Source of the DNA: Micrococcus porci
Lineage (GTDB): Bacteria; Actinomycetota; Actinomycetes; Actinomycetales; Micrococcaceae
Length of the DNA stretch: 64,000 nt
Direction: 5' to 3'
Assembly: GCF_020097155.1 (NCBI RefSeq)
Contig: NZ_CP083691.1
Span: 1,984,001-2,048,000, forward strand
Shown here: positions 9,995-18,664 of the stretch, in pieces
Layout of the letters: the number at the start of each line of letters is the position of its first letter
Numbering within the stretch: position 1 is the first letter of the stretch
The notes under the pieces: model-generated
Database searches by the model: none
The model's input: the letters and a program-made list of their open reading frames with translations, nothing else
What the model was told of the DNA's origin: nothing
Translations under genes and position numbers: made by a program

Positions 9995-10990
9995 ATGAGC
10001 CCGAAGCCCCCGGCCCGTCCCGCCACCGCGCCGCAGGATCCCACCGAGGCGCTGCGCGGGCTCCTGGACCTCACCGACGCCGGACCCGACCCCGTCACCG
10101 GCGAGCCCCGGTTCGAGGGCCGCACCCCCGCACAGGTGGGCCCCCGCGTGTTCGGCGGCCAGGTGCTGGGCCAGGCCCTGGCGGCCGCCTCCCGCACGGT
10201 GCCGACCGCCCGTTCCGCCCACTCGCTCCACGGCTACTTCATCCGCCCCGGGGACGCGCTGCAGCCCATCACGTTCACCGTCGAGACGCTGCGGGACGGC
10301 CGCTCCTTCTCCGTCCGCCGGGTCCTGGCCTCCCAGAACGAGAAGGCCATCCTCGCCCTGACCTGCTCCTTCCAGGAGCCCACCGGCAGCGCGCTGGACC
10401 ACCAGGTGGCCATGCCGGAGGGAGTGCCCCGGCCCGAGGACCTGCCCACCACGGCGGACGTGCTGGGCGGCATCAACCACCCCGTGGCCCAGGAGTGGGC
10501 CTGGTCCCGGCCGTTCGACATCCGCCACGTCACCCCGGCCATCTATGTGGACCCGGCCGCGGAGACCGAGAACCGCAACATGGTGTGGATGAAGACCTTC
10601 ACGCCCCTGGCGGACGACCCCGCGCTGCACCTGGCGGCGCTCACCTACGCCTCGGACTACACGCTCCTCGAGCCGATCCTGCGGCAGCACGGCGTCGCCT
10701 GGATCCAGCCCGGCATGTCGGTGGCCTCCCTCGACCACGCGATGTGGTTCCACCGCCCGGCCCGCGTGGACGAGTGGCTGCTCTACGTGCAGGACTCCCC
10801 CACCGCCCAGGGTGCCCGCGGCCTGGGCCGCGGCCACGTGTTCACGCGCGACGGGGAGCTCGTGGCCACCGTCGCCCAGGAGGGCATGATCCGCCTCCCC
10901 GAGGGGCACGCCGCCACCGCCGCGAAGGCGAAGAACGTCGTCCAGCGGGCCGCGATGAAGACCGTCCTGCGGCGCACCTGGCGCGGCTGA
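9995..10990 (+). CDS. tesB: Acyl-CoA thioesterase II
   Basis: This 331-residue double-hotdog thioesterase hydrolyses acyl-CoA to free fatty acid and CoA. Features include FGGQVLGQALAAA near residue 50, SLHGYFIRPGD, the RRVLASQ strand, and in the second hotdog TYASDYTLLEPIL with the catalytic Asp, and SLDHAMWFHRP. The ATG at 9995 follows AGGAGG with 6-nt spacing. It diverges from the hypothetical gene at 9926, leaving a 68-bp shared promoter region. Confidence 0.93.
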   Translation: MSPKPPARPATAPQDPTEALRGLLDLTDAGPDPVTGEPRFEGRTPAQVGPRVFGGQVLGQALAAASRTVPTARSAHSLHGYFIRPGDALQPITFTVETLRDGRSFSVRRVLASQNEKAILALTCSFQEPTGSALDHQVAMPEGVPRPEDLPTTADVLGGINHPVAQEWAWSRPFDIRHVTPAIYVDPAAETENRNMVWMKTFTPLADDPALHLAALTYASDYTLLEPILRQHGVAWIQPGMSVASLDHAMWFHRPARVDEWLLYVQDSPTAQGARGLGRGHVFTRDGELVATVAQEGMIRLPEGHAATAAKAKNVVQRAAMKTVLRRTWRG

Positions 10991-11051
10991 CGTCCGGTCC
11001 CCGACCGCCGCCGGGCCCGGCGATCCTTGCCACGGGCGGGCGTCGCCGTCG

Positions 11052-11057
11052 TACGTT
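11052..11057 (+). promoter_or_regulatory. -10 box TACGTT, leaderless start
   Basis: TACGTT ends 7 nt before the ATG at 11065 and no Shine-Dalgarno is visible. It would drive the three-gene operon that follows. Confidence 0.45.
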
Positions 11058-11064
11058 CTTCCTC

Positions 11065-11943
11065 ATGACCGAGCAGACCCCCGCCCCCGGGCCCGGCGTG
11101 GACTCCGTGTCCACGGGCGTGCACCGCGAGCCCTTCTCCGCCGTCGGACCCTGGAAGGACGACCCCGCCGCCGCCGGCCAGGTGGTCTTCACGTCCGTCC
11201 ACTCCGGGCACGCCCTGCGCCCGGAGGTGGCCGAGCGGATGGTCCTGGCCGAGGCCGACCGGTTCCGCGAGGAGGACCCGTTCACGGACGCGATCGGGGC
11301 CGGCGTGGGCTCCGGCCTGGTGATGCACCGCTCGCGCTTCGAGGTCGACCTCAACCGCCCCCGCGCCACGAGCGTCTACACGTCCCCCGAGCAGTCCTGG
11401 GGGCTGGACGTGTGGCGCGGCGGCCGCCTGGACGAGGACGTCGCCGAGCGCAGCCGGCAGGTCCACGACGCCTGGTACGCCGAGCTCGGCCGCCGCCTGG
11501 ACGTGCTCGCCGGCCGCGGCCCCTACGTCGTGTTCGACGTCCACTCCTACAACCACCGCCGCGACGGCGCGAAGGCTGCGCCCGCCCCGCAGGAGCAGAA
11601 TCCGGACGTGAACGTCGGCACCGGCTCCGTGGACCGTGAGCCCTGGGCCCCGGTGGTGGACGGCTTCATGGACTCCATGGCCCGCCCCCTGGTGGCTGGG
11701 CTCGGGCGCCGCCTGGATGTCCGGGAGAACGTGAAGTTCTGGGGCCAGAACGAGGCCCGCTGGGCGCACCGCCGTCACCCGGACCAGGCCTGCGTCCTGG
11801 CCTTGGAGTTCAAGAAGGAGTTCATGGACGAGTGGACCGGCCAGCCCGACGCCGCCGTGGTCCGCGAGCTCTCCGCCGCCCTGGCGGACGCGGCCGACGC
11901 CGTCGCGCAGGCCCTCGCCGACGTGAAGGTGCCGACGCCGTGA
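11065..11943 (+). CDS. N-formylglutamate amidohydrolase-like protein
   Basis: This 292-residue member of the N-formylglutamate amidohydrolase family contains the metal-binding type motifs VHSGHALRPEV, EVDLNRPR and FDVHSYNHRR. True HutG removes formate from N-formylglutamate in histidine breakdown, but no hut genes are nearby. Instead it opens an operon with a QEGLA-family metallopeptidase-like protein (GTGA overlap) and an ATP-grasp ligase. A substrate made by the ligase is therefore more likely than N-formylglutamate; that is inference. Confidence 0.82.
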   Translation: MTEQTPAPGPGVDSVSTGVHREPFSAVGPWKDDPAAAGQVVFTSVHSGHALRPEVAERMVLAEADRFREEDPFTDAIGAGVGSGLVMHRSRFEVDLNRPRATSVYTSPEQSWGLDVWRGGRLDEDVAERSRQVHDAWYAELGRRLDVLAGRGPYVVFDVHSYNHRRDGAKAAPAPQEQNPDVNVGTGSVDREPWAPVVDGFMDSMARPLVAGLGRRLDVRENVKFWGQNEARWAHRRHPDQACVLALEFKKEFMDEWTGQPDAAVVRELSAALADAADAVAQALADVKVPTP

Positions 11944-13256
11944 CCGGGAACGCCGGCAGGACCGCGACGGAGGACACCCACGGCACCATGCCCGCCGAGC
12001 ATGCCGCGCACGACGACGACGGCGGGGTCACCCCGGGGGTGCGCGGCACCTCCCGCGTGGTCGCCTCCCGCATGCTGTCCCGGTGGAGCGGCGAGCACCC
12101 CGGCGGGGGGCTGTCCCTGGCCGACCGCGCCGTCGACCACGAGCTCGGCATGCTCGCCTCGACGTTCCGCTTCCTGCTGGACGTCACGCCCACGAACGTC
12201 GAGTCCGCGCGTCGGGCCTTCCTGGAGCGGGACGAGCTGGAGCCCTTCGCCTACCGCCGCCTCGAGGACGACCCCGAGGTGCTGCGTCAGGTCCTCTACG
12301 ACATCCCCGTCCAGGACGTGGAGGACCCCGTGCTCGGCACCCTGCTGCGCAACAAGGAGCGGGAGATCGACCTCCAGCTGGAGATGCTGCAGGCCCGGGA
12401 CACGTCCGACTTCATGCCCCTGAGCATCGAGCTCTACGGCGCCATCACGCCCGCCCTCCGGGAGACCGCGGAGCACATCCTCGACCAGGTCCCCGTCCCC
12501 GAGCCGGACGCCGACGAGGCCGTCGACGCCCCGACGTTCCTGGCCCTGGCGCGGGAGGAGATCGAGCGCTACCGGGACCAGGACGCGGACATCGAGGCGC
12601 ATGCCGAGATCCGCCGCGACGTCTCCGGGGTCATGGTCTCCGGCGACACGCTGCTGGTGGGCCCGGAGTCCACGGTCCAGCGCCGCCGCGCCGACGCCCT
12701 CGTCCAGCACGAGGTGGGCACCCACCTCGTCACCCACGTCAACGGCTCCGCGCAGCCGATCGCCTGCCTCGCCACGGGCCTCGCCGGCTACGACGAGACG
12801 CAGGAGGGCCTGGCCGTGCTCGCCGAGATCGCCGCCGGGCAGCTCACCGCATTCCGGCTGCGCCAGCTCGCCGCCCGCGTGGTCACCGTGCACCGCATGG
12901 TGGCCGGGGCCGACTTCCGCGAGTGTCACCGCGCGCTCGTGGACGACGGCATCCCGGCGTCGTCGGCGTTCACCACGGTGATGCGCGCCTTCCGCTCCGG
13001 CGGCATGACGAAGGACGCCGTGTACCTGCGCGGCCTGCTGGACCTGGTGGACCACGTCCAGCGCGGCAACGAGCTGGACCTGTTCCTGCTCGGCAAGTTC
13101 TCCCTGGCGGACCTGCCGCTGCTGGAGGACCTGCGCACGCGTGGCATCCTGCGCCCCGCACGCATCCGGTCCCGCTGGCTCACCGACCCCGTCCACCTGG
13201 CCCGCCTGCGGGCCCTCGCGGACGTCACCGATCCGGCGGCCCTCGTGAACGCCTGA
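11940..13256 (+). CDS. QEGLA-motif (DUF1704) metallopeptidase-like protein
   Basis: This 438-residue protein belongs to DUF1704, named in databases after a QEGLA motif, present here at 288-292. A zinc-type HExxTH motif (HEVGTH) lies at 257-262. With the QEGLA Glu289 as third ligand this matches the gluzincin-like layout of the eukaryotic tubulin tyrosine carboxypeptidase MATCAP, a member of the same family. A carboxypeptidase on a small peptide is a reasonable inference. The GTG start overlaps the upstream stop by 4 bp. A later in-frame ATG (MPAEHA) is an alternative. Confidence 0.82.
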   Translation: MTGNAGRTATEDTHGTMPAEHAAHDDDGGVTPGVRGTSRVVASRMLSRWSGEHPGGGLSLADRAVDHELGMLASTFRFLLDVTPTNVESARRAFLERDELEPFAYRRLEDDPEVLRQVLYDIPVQDVEDPVLGTLLRNKEREIDLQLEMLQARDTSDFMPLSIELYGAITPALRETAEHILDQVPVPEPDADEAVDAPTFLALAREEIERYRDQDADIEAHAEIRRDVSGVMVSGDTLLVGPESTVQRRRADALVQHEVGTHLVTHVNGSAQPIACLATGLAGYDETQEGLAVLAEIAAGQLTAFRLRQLAARVVTVHRMVAGADFRECHRALVDDGIPASSAFTTVMRAFRSGGMTKDAVYLRGLLDLVDHVQRGNELDLFLLGKFSLADLPLLEDLRTRGILRPARIRSRWLTDPVHLARLRALADVTDPAALVNA

Positions 13257-13334
13257 CCACGGCAGACGCCTGACCCCGCCGGCCGCGGCACCACGCCGCC
13301 CGCCCCTCCACCCCCCGACACCCCTGGGAGAGAC

Positions 13335-14375
13335 ATGAAGATCGGATTCGTCGTCAACGACGTCGCCACGGAGAAGCCCGTCTACACCACCACCCGCCTG
13401 GCCATGGCCGCGCTGCAGGCCGGGCACGAGGCATACCTCGTCGGCGCGGGCGACGTCGCTTACGAGCCGGACGGCTCGCTGTCCGTGCTGGCCCACGGCA
13501 CGCAGAAGAAGCACCGCTCCCTGGAGCGCCTGCTCGAGGAGGTCCAGGACCCCGCCAACGCCGCCCAGATGCCCGTCGACGAGCTGGACGTCGTCATGCT
13601 GCGCAACGACCCCGCCGACGACGCCACCGAGCGCCCCTGGGCGCCGACCGCCGCGGTGTCCTTCGGGCAGCTCATCGCCGCAGCCGGCGTGCTCGTGGTC
13701 AACGACCCGCACACCCTCGCCAACGCGCTCTCCAAGGCGTACTTCCAGCACTTCCCCGAACTGGTGCGCCCCACCACGCTGATCTCTCGGGACGAGGCCC
13801 TGATCTCCGAGTTCATCGACGAGCGCGGCGGCAAGGCGGTCCTGAAGCCGCTGCAGGGCTCGGGCGGGTCCGGCGTGTTCCTGGTGGACCGGAAGGAGTC
13901 CCCGAACCTCTCCCAGATCGTGGAGGCCATCGCCCGCGACGGCTACGTGGTGGCCCAGGAGTACCTGCCGGAGGCGAAGAACGGCGACGTGCGCATGTTC
14001 GTCATGAACGGCCGCCCGCTCGAGGTGGACGGCCGGATCGCCGCGTTCCGCCGCCGGTCCTCCTCCGACGATGTGCGCTCCAACATGTCCGCCGGCGGCA
14101 CCGCCGAGAAGGTGGACGTCACCGACGAGATGCTGGCGCTGGTGGAGGCGGTGCGCCCCAAGCTCCTGGCCGACGGCATGTTCCTGGTGGGCCTGGACAT
14201 CGTCGGCGACAAGCTCATGGAGGTGAACGTCTTCTCCCCCGGCGGCCTGGGCTCGTGCCAGTCCCTCTACGGTGTGGACTTCGCCCCCGCGATCATCCAG
14301 GACCTGGAGCGCAAGGTCGCCACCAAGGACCACTACCTGGGACGGATCGACAACACGCGCCTCGCCGCCCTCTGA
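13335..14375 (+). CDS. ATP-grasp ligase, glutathione-synthetase-like
   Basis: This 346-residue ATP-grasp ligase resembles GshB, with KPLQGSGGSGVFLVDR for nucleotide binding, QEYLPEAKNGDVRMFVMNG, and the metal-binding GLDIVGDKLMEVNVFSPGGL. No gamma-glutamylcysteine ligase is nearby, and actinobacteria use mycothiol rather than glutathione, so the label glutathione synthetase is probably wrong. It sits 78 bp after the QEGLA gene with GGGAGAG ahead of the ATG. It most likely makes an amide bond in a small peptide that its two operon partners process. Confidence 0.85.
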   Translation: MKIGFVVNDVATEKPVYTTTRLAMAALQAGHEAYLVGAGDVAYEPDGSLSVLAHGTQKKHRSLERLLEEVQDPANAAQMPVDELDVVMLRNDPADDATERPWAPTAAVSFGQLIAAAGVLVVNDPHTLANALSKAYFQHFPELVRPTTLISRDEALISEFIDERGGKAVLKPLQGSGGSGVFLVDRKESPNLSQIVEAIARDGYVVAQEYLPEAKNGDVRMFVMNGRPLEVDGRIAAFRRRSSSDDVRSNMSAGGTAEKVDVTDEMLALVEAVRPKLLADGMFLVGLDIVGDKLMEVNVFSPGGLGSCQSLYGVDFAPAIIQDLERKVATKDHYLGRIDNTRLAAL

Positions 14376-14380
14376 GGGGT

Positions 14381-14420
14381 CGGACCGGGGACGACGCCGG
14401 CCGGCGTCGTCCCCGGTCCG
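14381..14420. terminator. Bidirectional terminator palindrome
   Basis: This is a perfect 40-nt palindrome (20 bp each arm, no spacer) between the convergent ATP-grasp ligase and ettA genes. It contains GGGGACGACGCC and its complement. Confidence 0.75.
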
Positions 14421-14440
14421 TGAGGATCCGGTGGGAGGCG

Positions 14441-16123
14441 TCAGTCGCGGGTGAGCTTGCGGTGCGTGACGCGGTGCGGACGCGCGGCCTCCGGGCCGAG
14501 GCGCTCCACCTTGTTGGCCTCGTAGGACTCGAAGTTGCCCTCGTACCAGTACCAGTTGGCTGGGTTCTCCTCGGTGCCCTCGTACGCCAGCATGTGCGTG
14601 GCGGTGCGGTCCAGGAACCAGCGGTCGTGGGAGACCACGACGGCGCAGCCCGGGAACTCGAGCAGGGCGTTCTCCAGGGAGGTGAGCGTCTCCACGTCGA
14701 GGTCGTTGGTGGGCTCGTCGAGGAGGAGCAGGTTGCCGCCCTCCTTGAGGGTCAGCGCCAGGTTCAGGCGGTTGCGCTCACCGCCGGAGAGCACGCCGGC
14801 CTTCTTCTGCTGGTCCGGGCCCTTGAAGCCGAACGCGGAGACGTAGGCGCGGGACGGCATCTCGACGTTGCCGACCTTGATGTAGTCCAGGCCGTCGGAG
14901 ACGACCTCCCACAGCGACTTCTCCGGGTCGATGTTGGTGCGGTTCTGGTCGACGTACGAGATCTTCACGGTCTCGCCGATCTTGAGGTCGCCGCCGTCCA
15001 GGGGCTCCAGGCCCACGATGGTCTTGAACAGGGTCGTCTTGCCCACGCCGTTCGGGCCGATCACGCCGACGATGCCGTTGCGCGGCAGCGAGAAGGACAG
15101 GCCGTCGATCAGCGTGCGCCCGTCGAAGCCCTTCTGCAGGTTCGTGGCCTCGATGACGACGTTGCCCAGGCGCGGTCCCGGCGGGATCTGGATCTCCTCG
15201 AAGTCCAGCTTGCGGGTCTTCTCCGCCTCGGCCGCCATCTCCTCGTAGCGGGCCAGGCGGGCCTTCGACTTGGCCTGGCGGCCCTTGGCGTTGGAGCGCA
15301 CCCAGTCGAGCTCCTCGGCGAGGCGCTTGGCGAGCTTGGCGTCTTTCTTGCCCTGGATCTCCAGGCGCTGGCGCTTGGTCTCCAGGTAGGTGGAGTAGTT
15401 GCCCTCGTAGGGGTAGAGGCGGCCGCGGTCGACCTCGCAGATCCAGCCCGCGACGTGGTCGAGGAAGTAGCGGTCGTGGGTGACCGCGACGACGGCGCCC
15501 GGGTAGGAGGACAGGTGCTGCTCGAGCCACAGCACGGACTCGGCGTCCAGGTGGTTGGTGGGCTCGTCGAGGAGCAGCAGGTCGGGCTTGCTCAGCAGCA
15601 GCGCGCACAGGGCCACGCGGCGCTTCTCGCCGCCGGACAGGTGCGAGACCTGGGCCTCGGGCGGCGGGCAGCGCAGGGCGTCCATCGCCTGGTCCAGCTG
15701 GGAGTCGAGGTCCCACGCGTCGGCCGCGTCGATCTCGGTCTGCAGCTGGCCCATCTCCTCCATGAGCGCGTCGAAGTCCGCGTCCGGGTCGGCCATCTCC
15801 TCGGAGATCGCGTTGTAGCGCTGGATCTTGCCGTAGATCTCGCCGACGCCCTGCTGGACGTTCTCGAGCACGGTCTTGTCCTCGTCCAGCTTCGGCTCCT
15901 GGAGCAGGATGCCCACGGAGTAGCCGGGCGAGAGCCGGGCCTCACCGTTCGAGGGCTCGTCCAGGCCGGCCATGATCTTGAGGATCGTCGACTTGCCGGC
16001 GCCGTTGGGGCCGACCATGCCGATCTTGGCCCCGGGGAAGAACGACATGGTGACGTCGTCGAGGATCAGTTTGTCGCCCACCTTCTTGCGGGCCTTGACC
16101 ATCGTGTAGATGAATTCCGCCAT
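14441..16123 (-). CDS. ettA: Energy-dependent translational throttle protein EttA
   Basis: This 560-residue ABC-F protein has two ATPase domains and no membrane segments. The first Walker A GPNGAGKST lies at 38-46, each half has a signature LSGGE(K/R)R and Walker B LLLLDEPTN, and the inter-domain linker (AEELDWVRSNAKGRQAKSKARL) is the EttA hallmark. It gates the ribosome's first elongation step by ATP/ADP ratio. The ATG at 16123 (MAEFIYTM) is the family start; a TAGCCT box ends 7 nt upstream with no Shine-Dalgarno, suggesting a leaderless mRNA. Confidence 0.95.
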   Translation of the reverse strand: MAEFIYTMVKARKKVGDKLILDDVTMSFFPGAKIGMVGPNGAGKSTILKIMAGLDEPSNGEARLSPGYSVGILLQEPKLDEDKTVLENVQQGVGEIYGKIQRYNAISEEMADPDADFDALMEEMGQLQTEIDAADAWDLDSQLDQAMDALRCPPPEAQVSHLSGGEKRRVALCALLLSKPDLLLLDEPTNHLDAESVLWLEQHLSSYPGAVVAVTHDRYFLDHVAGWICEVDRGRLYPYEGNYSTYLETKRQRLEIQGKKDAKLAKRLAEELDWVRSNAKGRQAKSKARLARYEEMAAEAEKTRKLDFEEIQIPPGPRLGNVVIEATNLQKGFDGRTLIDGLSFSLPRNGIVGVIGPNGVGKTTLFKTIVGLEPLDGGDLKIGETVKISYVDQNRTNIDPEKSLWEVVSDGLDYIKVGNVEMPSRAYVSAFGFKGPDQQKKAGVLSGGERNRLNLALTLKEGGNLLLLDEPTNDLDVETLTSLENALLEFPGCAVVVSHDRWFLDRTATHMLAYEGTEENPANWYWYEGNFESYEANKVERLGPEAARPHRVTHRKLTRD

Positions 16124-16130
16124 GCGCTCC

Positions 16131-16136
16131 AGGCTA
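16131..16136 (-). promoter_or_regulatory. -10 box TAGCCT for ettA, leaderless
   Basis: On the minus strand, TAGCCT ends 7 nt before the ettA ATG. Confidence 0.5.
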
Positions 16137-16202
16137 GTGGGTGGGGGCGGGAATCGACTCATCCGGCCCTCGGGGCCGGATGAGTCCTCCCGGGGCGCCC
16201 GC

Positions 16203-16739
16203 TCAGGCGACCGCGAGTGCCCCCGCGGCCTCGTGCGCGTCCTCCGCCGACGACGCCGGGGCGTCGCCCCCGGTGAACGCGGGCGGCAGCGCGAGGCCGA
16301 ACCCGTCCGCCGGGGCGGCGTCCAGGGAGGCGCCGGCGTCGGCGTCCACCGGGGCGTCCGCGCGCTCGACGGCGTCCGCGCGGCGCCCGTTGCGCATGAA
16401 CGCGGAGGCCCCGTACGCCAGGTCGAGGCCGACGGCGTCCGCCACGACGTCCACGGAGGTGCCGGAGCGGTCCTCGGTGGACCAGTCCCGCACGCGGAGG
16501 CGGCCGGTGACGATCACGGGGTTGCCCTTCTTCACGGACTGGGCGGTGTTGGAGCCGAGCTGACCGAACGCGGAGACGCTGTACCAGTTGGTGTGGGCGT
16601 CGACCCACATGCCGGCGTCGCGGTCGAAGCGCCGCTCCGTGCTGGCCAGGCGGAAGCCCACCACGGCGGCGCCGGAGGCGGTGTGGCGGGTGGTGGGATC
16701 CGTGGCGACGAAGCCGCGGATGGTGACGGTGTCCTGCAT
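16203..16739 (-). CDS. ssb: Single-stranded DNA-binding protein paralogue
   Basis: This 178-residue protein has an N-terminal OB-fold of the SSB family (MQDTVTIRGFVATDPTTR, then WYSVSAFGQLGSNTAQSVKKGNPVIVTGRLRVRDW). The C-terminal half is Ala/Asp-rich and ends ...ALAVA. It lacks the acidic DDDIPF-type tip that recruits repair and replication partners. It is therefore probably an accessory SSB, such as one used in natural transformation, rather than the replicative one. The ATG at 16739 is preceded by GAGGGGG. Confidence 0.85.
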   Translation of the reverse strand: MQDTVTIRGFVATDPTTRHTASGAAVVGFRLASTERRFDRDAGMWVDAHTNWYSVSAFGQLGSNTAQSVKKGNPVIVTGRLRVRDWSTEDRSGTSVDVVADAVGLDLAYGASAFMRNGRRADAVERADAPVDADAGASLDAAPADGFGLALPPAFTGGDAPASSAEDAHEAAGALAVA

Positions 16740-16905
16740 GGGTCCCCCTCGGGTGTCGGGCCGGCGGTCCGGTCCGGGTCTGCGACGGACCGGGCGGCCC
16801 GTCTGCTCCCATCCCACCCCCGGGCCGCTCCCCCACGCCCGGCCGCCGGACCGTTCCGTGGACGGGCCCACCCCGGCGGTCCGCTGTGCAGGAGGGGTCG
16901 GCGGC

Positions 16906-16911
16906 TAGACT
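16906..16911 (+). promoter_or_regulatory. -10 box TAGACT for tRNA-Arg
   Basis: TAGACT ends 11 nt before the mature tRNA-Arg 5' end. The same hexamer precedes rnpB. Confidence 0.5.
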
Positions 16912-16922
16912 GGCCCGGCCCA

Positions 16923-16996
16923 GCCCCAGTAGCTCAGCCGGACAGAGCAGCGGCCTTCTAATCCGCCGGTCGGGGGTTCGAATCCCTCCTGGGGCG
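16923..16996 (+). tRNA. tRNA-Arg (anticodon TCT)
   Basis: The cloverleaf has acceptor GCCCCAG/CTGGGGC, anticodon loop CTTCTAA giving TCT, and T-arm GGGGTTCGAATCCC. The discriminator is G, and CCA is not encoded. Confidence 0.95.
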
Positions 16997-17066
16997 CTTC
17001 CCGGCGCGCGACGCCGTCCATCGGGCCGCCGCGCCGGGCGTGGCGCCCCCGTCCCGAGGAGGCCCC

Positions 17067-18593
17067 ATGCCCGCCCGTCGCTTCCCCGGTCAGGACCGCG
17101 TGCGCACCTGGCTCCACGCTCCCCGCCCCGCGGTCCCGGCCGTCGCCGTGACCCGCAGGCAGGGCCTGCACCTGGGCCTCGTCCTGCTCGCGTTCGCGGC
17201 CCTGAGCATCACGCACTCGTTCCTGCGGTTCGCCACCTACGAGGCCAAGGGCTACGACCTCGGCATCTTCGACCAGGTGGTGCGCCAGTACGCGCTGTTC
17301 AACGCCCCGCTCAGCTCCGTCAAGGGCGTCGACTTCAACATCCTGGGCGACCACTTCCACCCGATCCTCGCGCTCCTGGCCCCCACCTACTGGATCTGGC
17401 CGGACCCGAGGATGCTCGGGATCATCATGGCCCTCGCGCTCTGCGCCGCGGCGGTGGCCGTCTACCTCACGGCCCGCCGCCGGGTCTCCCACGGCTGGTC
17501 GCTCGCCGCGGCCGGCGTCGTGCTCTTCTCCTGGCCGTTCCAGGCCATGGTCAACTGGGACTTCCACGAGGTCACCCTCGGCGTGCCGATCATGGCGTGG
17601 CTCGTCTGGGCCCTCGACGGGGAACGCCCCTGGCTGGCCCTGGGCCTCGGCACGGCGCTGCTCACGGTCCGGGAGGACATGGGCGTCACGGTGTGCGCCC
17701 TCGCCGTGGTCTTCGCGCTGCGCCGCCGCTGGGTGCAGGCGGGCCTCGCGCTGGTCCTGGGCCTGGCCGGCTACTGGTTCGCGACCTCCGTGGCCATCCC
17801 CCACTTCTCCCCCACCGGCGGCTTCGGCTACTGGCAGTTCCAGGCCCTTGGGCCGGACATGGGCTCCTCGCTGCTGACGATCCTCACCCGGCCCTGGGAG
17901 GCCGTCGCGGCGCTGTTCGACCACCCGCTCAAGCTCGCCCTCTGGCTCCTGCACCTGGTGCCGCTGCTGTTCCTCCCCGTGCTCAGCCCGCTGACGCTGC
18001 TCGCGCTGCCGATCCTGCTCTCCCGCCTGTGGAACGACCGCCTGAACGTCTGGGCGCCGGTCTACCAGTACGACGCGATCCTCGCCCCGATCCTGCTGCT
18101 CGCCGCCCTCGAGGCGGCCACCGGCCTGGCCGCCCGGTTCCCCCGCGTCCGTCGGCTCCCGCAGGTCCTCCTCGCGTGGGCGGGTGCCGTCACGCTGGCC
18201 GGCACCGCGTTCCTCCCCCAGGTCTTCCCCTTCCACCGCACCCTCACGGGCCAGATGACGACGACGCAGCACGCCCGGGACCTCGACCAGGCGGTCGGGA
18301 TGATCCCGGACGGGGTGTGCGTGGAGGCCGCCGACAACGCGGTCCCGCACCTCACGGACCGCACCCACGTGGGCCTGCACGGGGACATCGGCGACGACCT
18401 CGCCACCTGGATGATCGTGGACACCTCCGTCACCGAGCTCGGCGGCTGGGACCCGCTCACCCCGGACCAGGCGCTCGAGCGGGCGCGGCGCCTCGGCTTC
18501 GAGCGGGTGTGGTCTCAGGGCGACGTCGTCGTCCTCCACCACCCCACGCGCCCGGTCTCCGCGACCTGCACGGACTACCTGCGCCACCGCTGA
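17067..18593 (+). CDS. DUF2079 polytopic membrane protein
   Basis: This 508-residue integral membrane protein has about ten predicted helices. The first loop contains the family signature EAKGYDLGIFDQ and later GDHFHPI. DUF2079 proteins resemble GT-C glycosyltransferase-fold enzymes that use polyprenyl-linked sugars, but no reaction is proven. The ATG at 17067 follows GAGGAGG. It is convergent with the mannosyltransferase operon, which makes a role in envelope glycan assembly plausible. A strong hairpin follows. Confidence 0.85.
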   Translation: MPARRFPGQDRVRTWLHAPRPAVPAVAVTRRQGLHLGLVLLAFAALSITHSFLRFATYEAKGYDLGIFDQVVRQYALFNAPLSSVKGVDFNILGDHFHPILALLAPTYWIWPDPRMLGIIMALALCAAAVAVYLTARRRVSHGWSLAAAGVVLFSWPFQAMVNWDFHEVTLGVPIMAWLVWALDGERPWLALGLGTALLTVREDMGVTVCALAVVFALRRRWVQAGLALVLGLAGYWFATSVAIPHFSPTGGFGYWQFQALGPDMGSSLLTILTRPWEAVAALFDHPLKLALWLLHLVPLLFLPVLSPLTLLALPILLSRLWNDRLNVWAPVYQYDAILAPILLLAALEAATGLAARFPRVRRLPQVLLAWAGAVTLAGTAFLPQVFPFHRTLTGQMTTTQHARDLDQAVGMIPDGVCVEAADNAVPHLTDRTHVGLHGDIGDDLATWMIVDTSVTELGGWDPLTPDQALERARRLGFERVWSQGDVVVLHHPTRPVSATCTDYLRHR

Positions 18594-18613
18594 GCGCGTC
18601 CCTCCCCCGGGGA

Positions 18614-18653
18614 CGACGACGGCCCCGCCTCGATCAGGCGGGGGCCGTCGTCG
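18614..18653. terminator. Bidirectional terminator hairpin
   Basis: A stem of about 17 bp with one bulged G and loop CGATC lies between the convergent DUF2079 and GT87 genes. The stem base is CGACGACGG. Confidence 0.7.
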
Positions 18654-18664
18654 GGCGGGGCGGC

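Noticed and set aside
13335..14375. Calling the ATP-grasp gene glutathione synthetase
   Set aside because: No partner ligase is present and actinobacteria use mycothiol; the family match supports only an ATP-grasp ligase.
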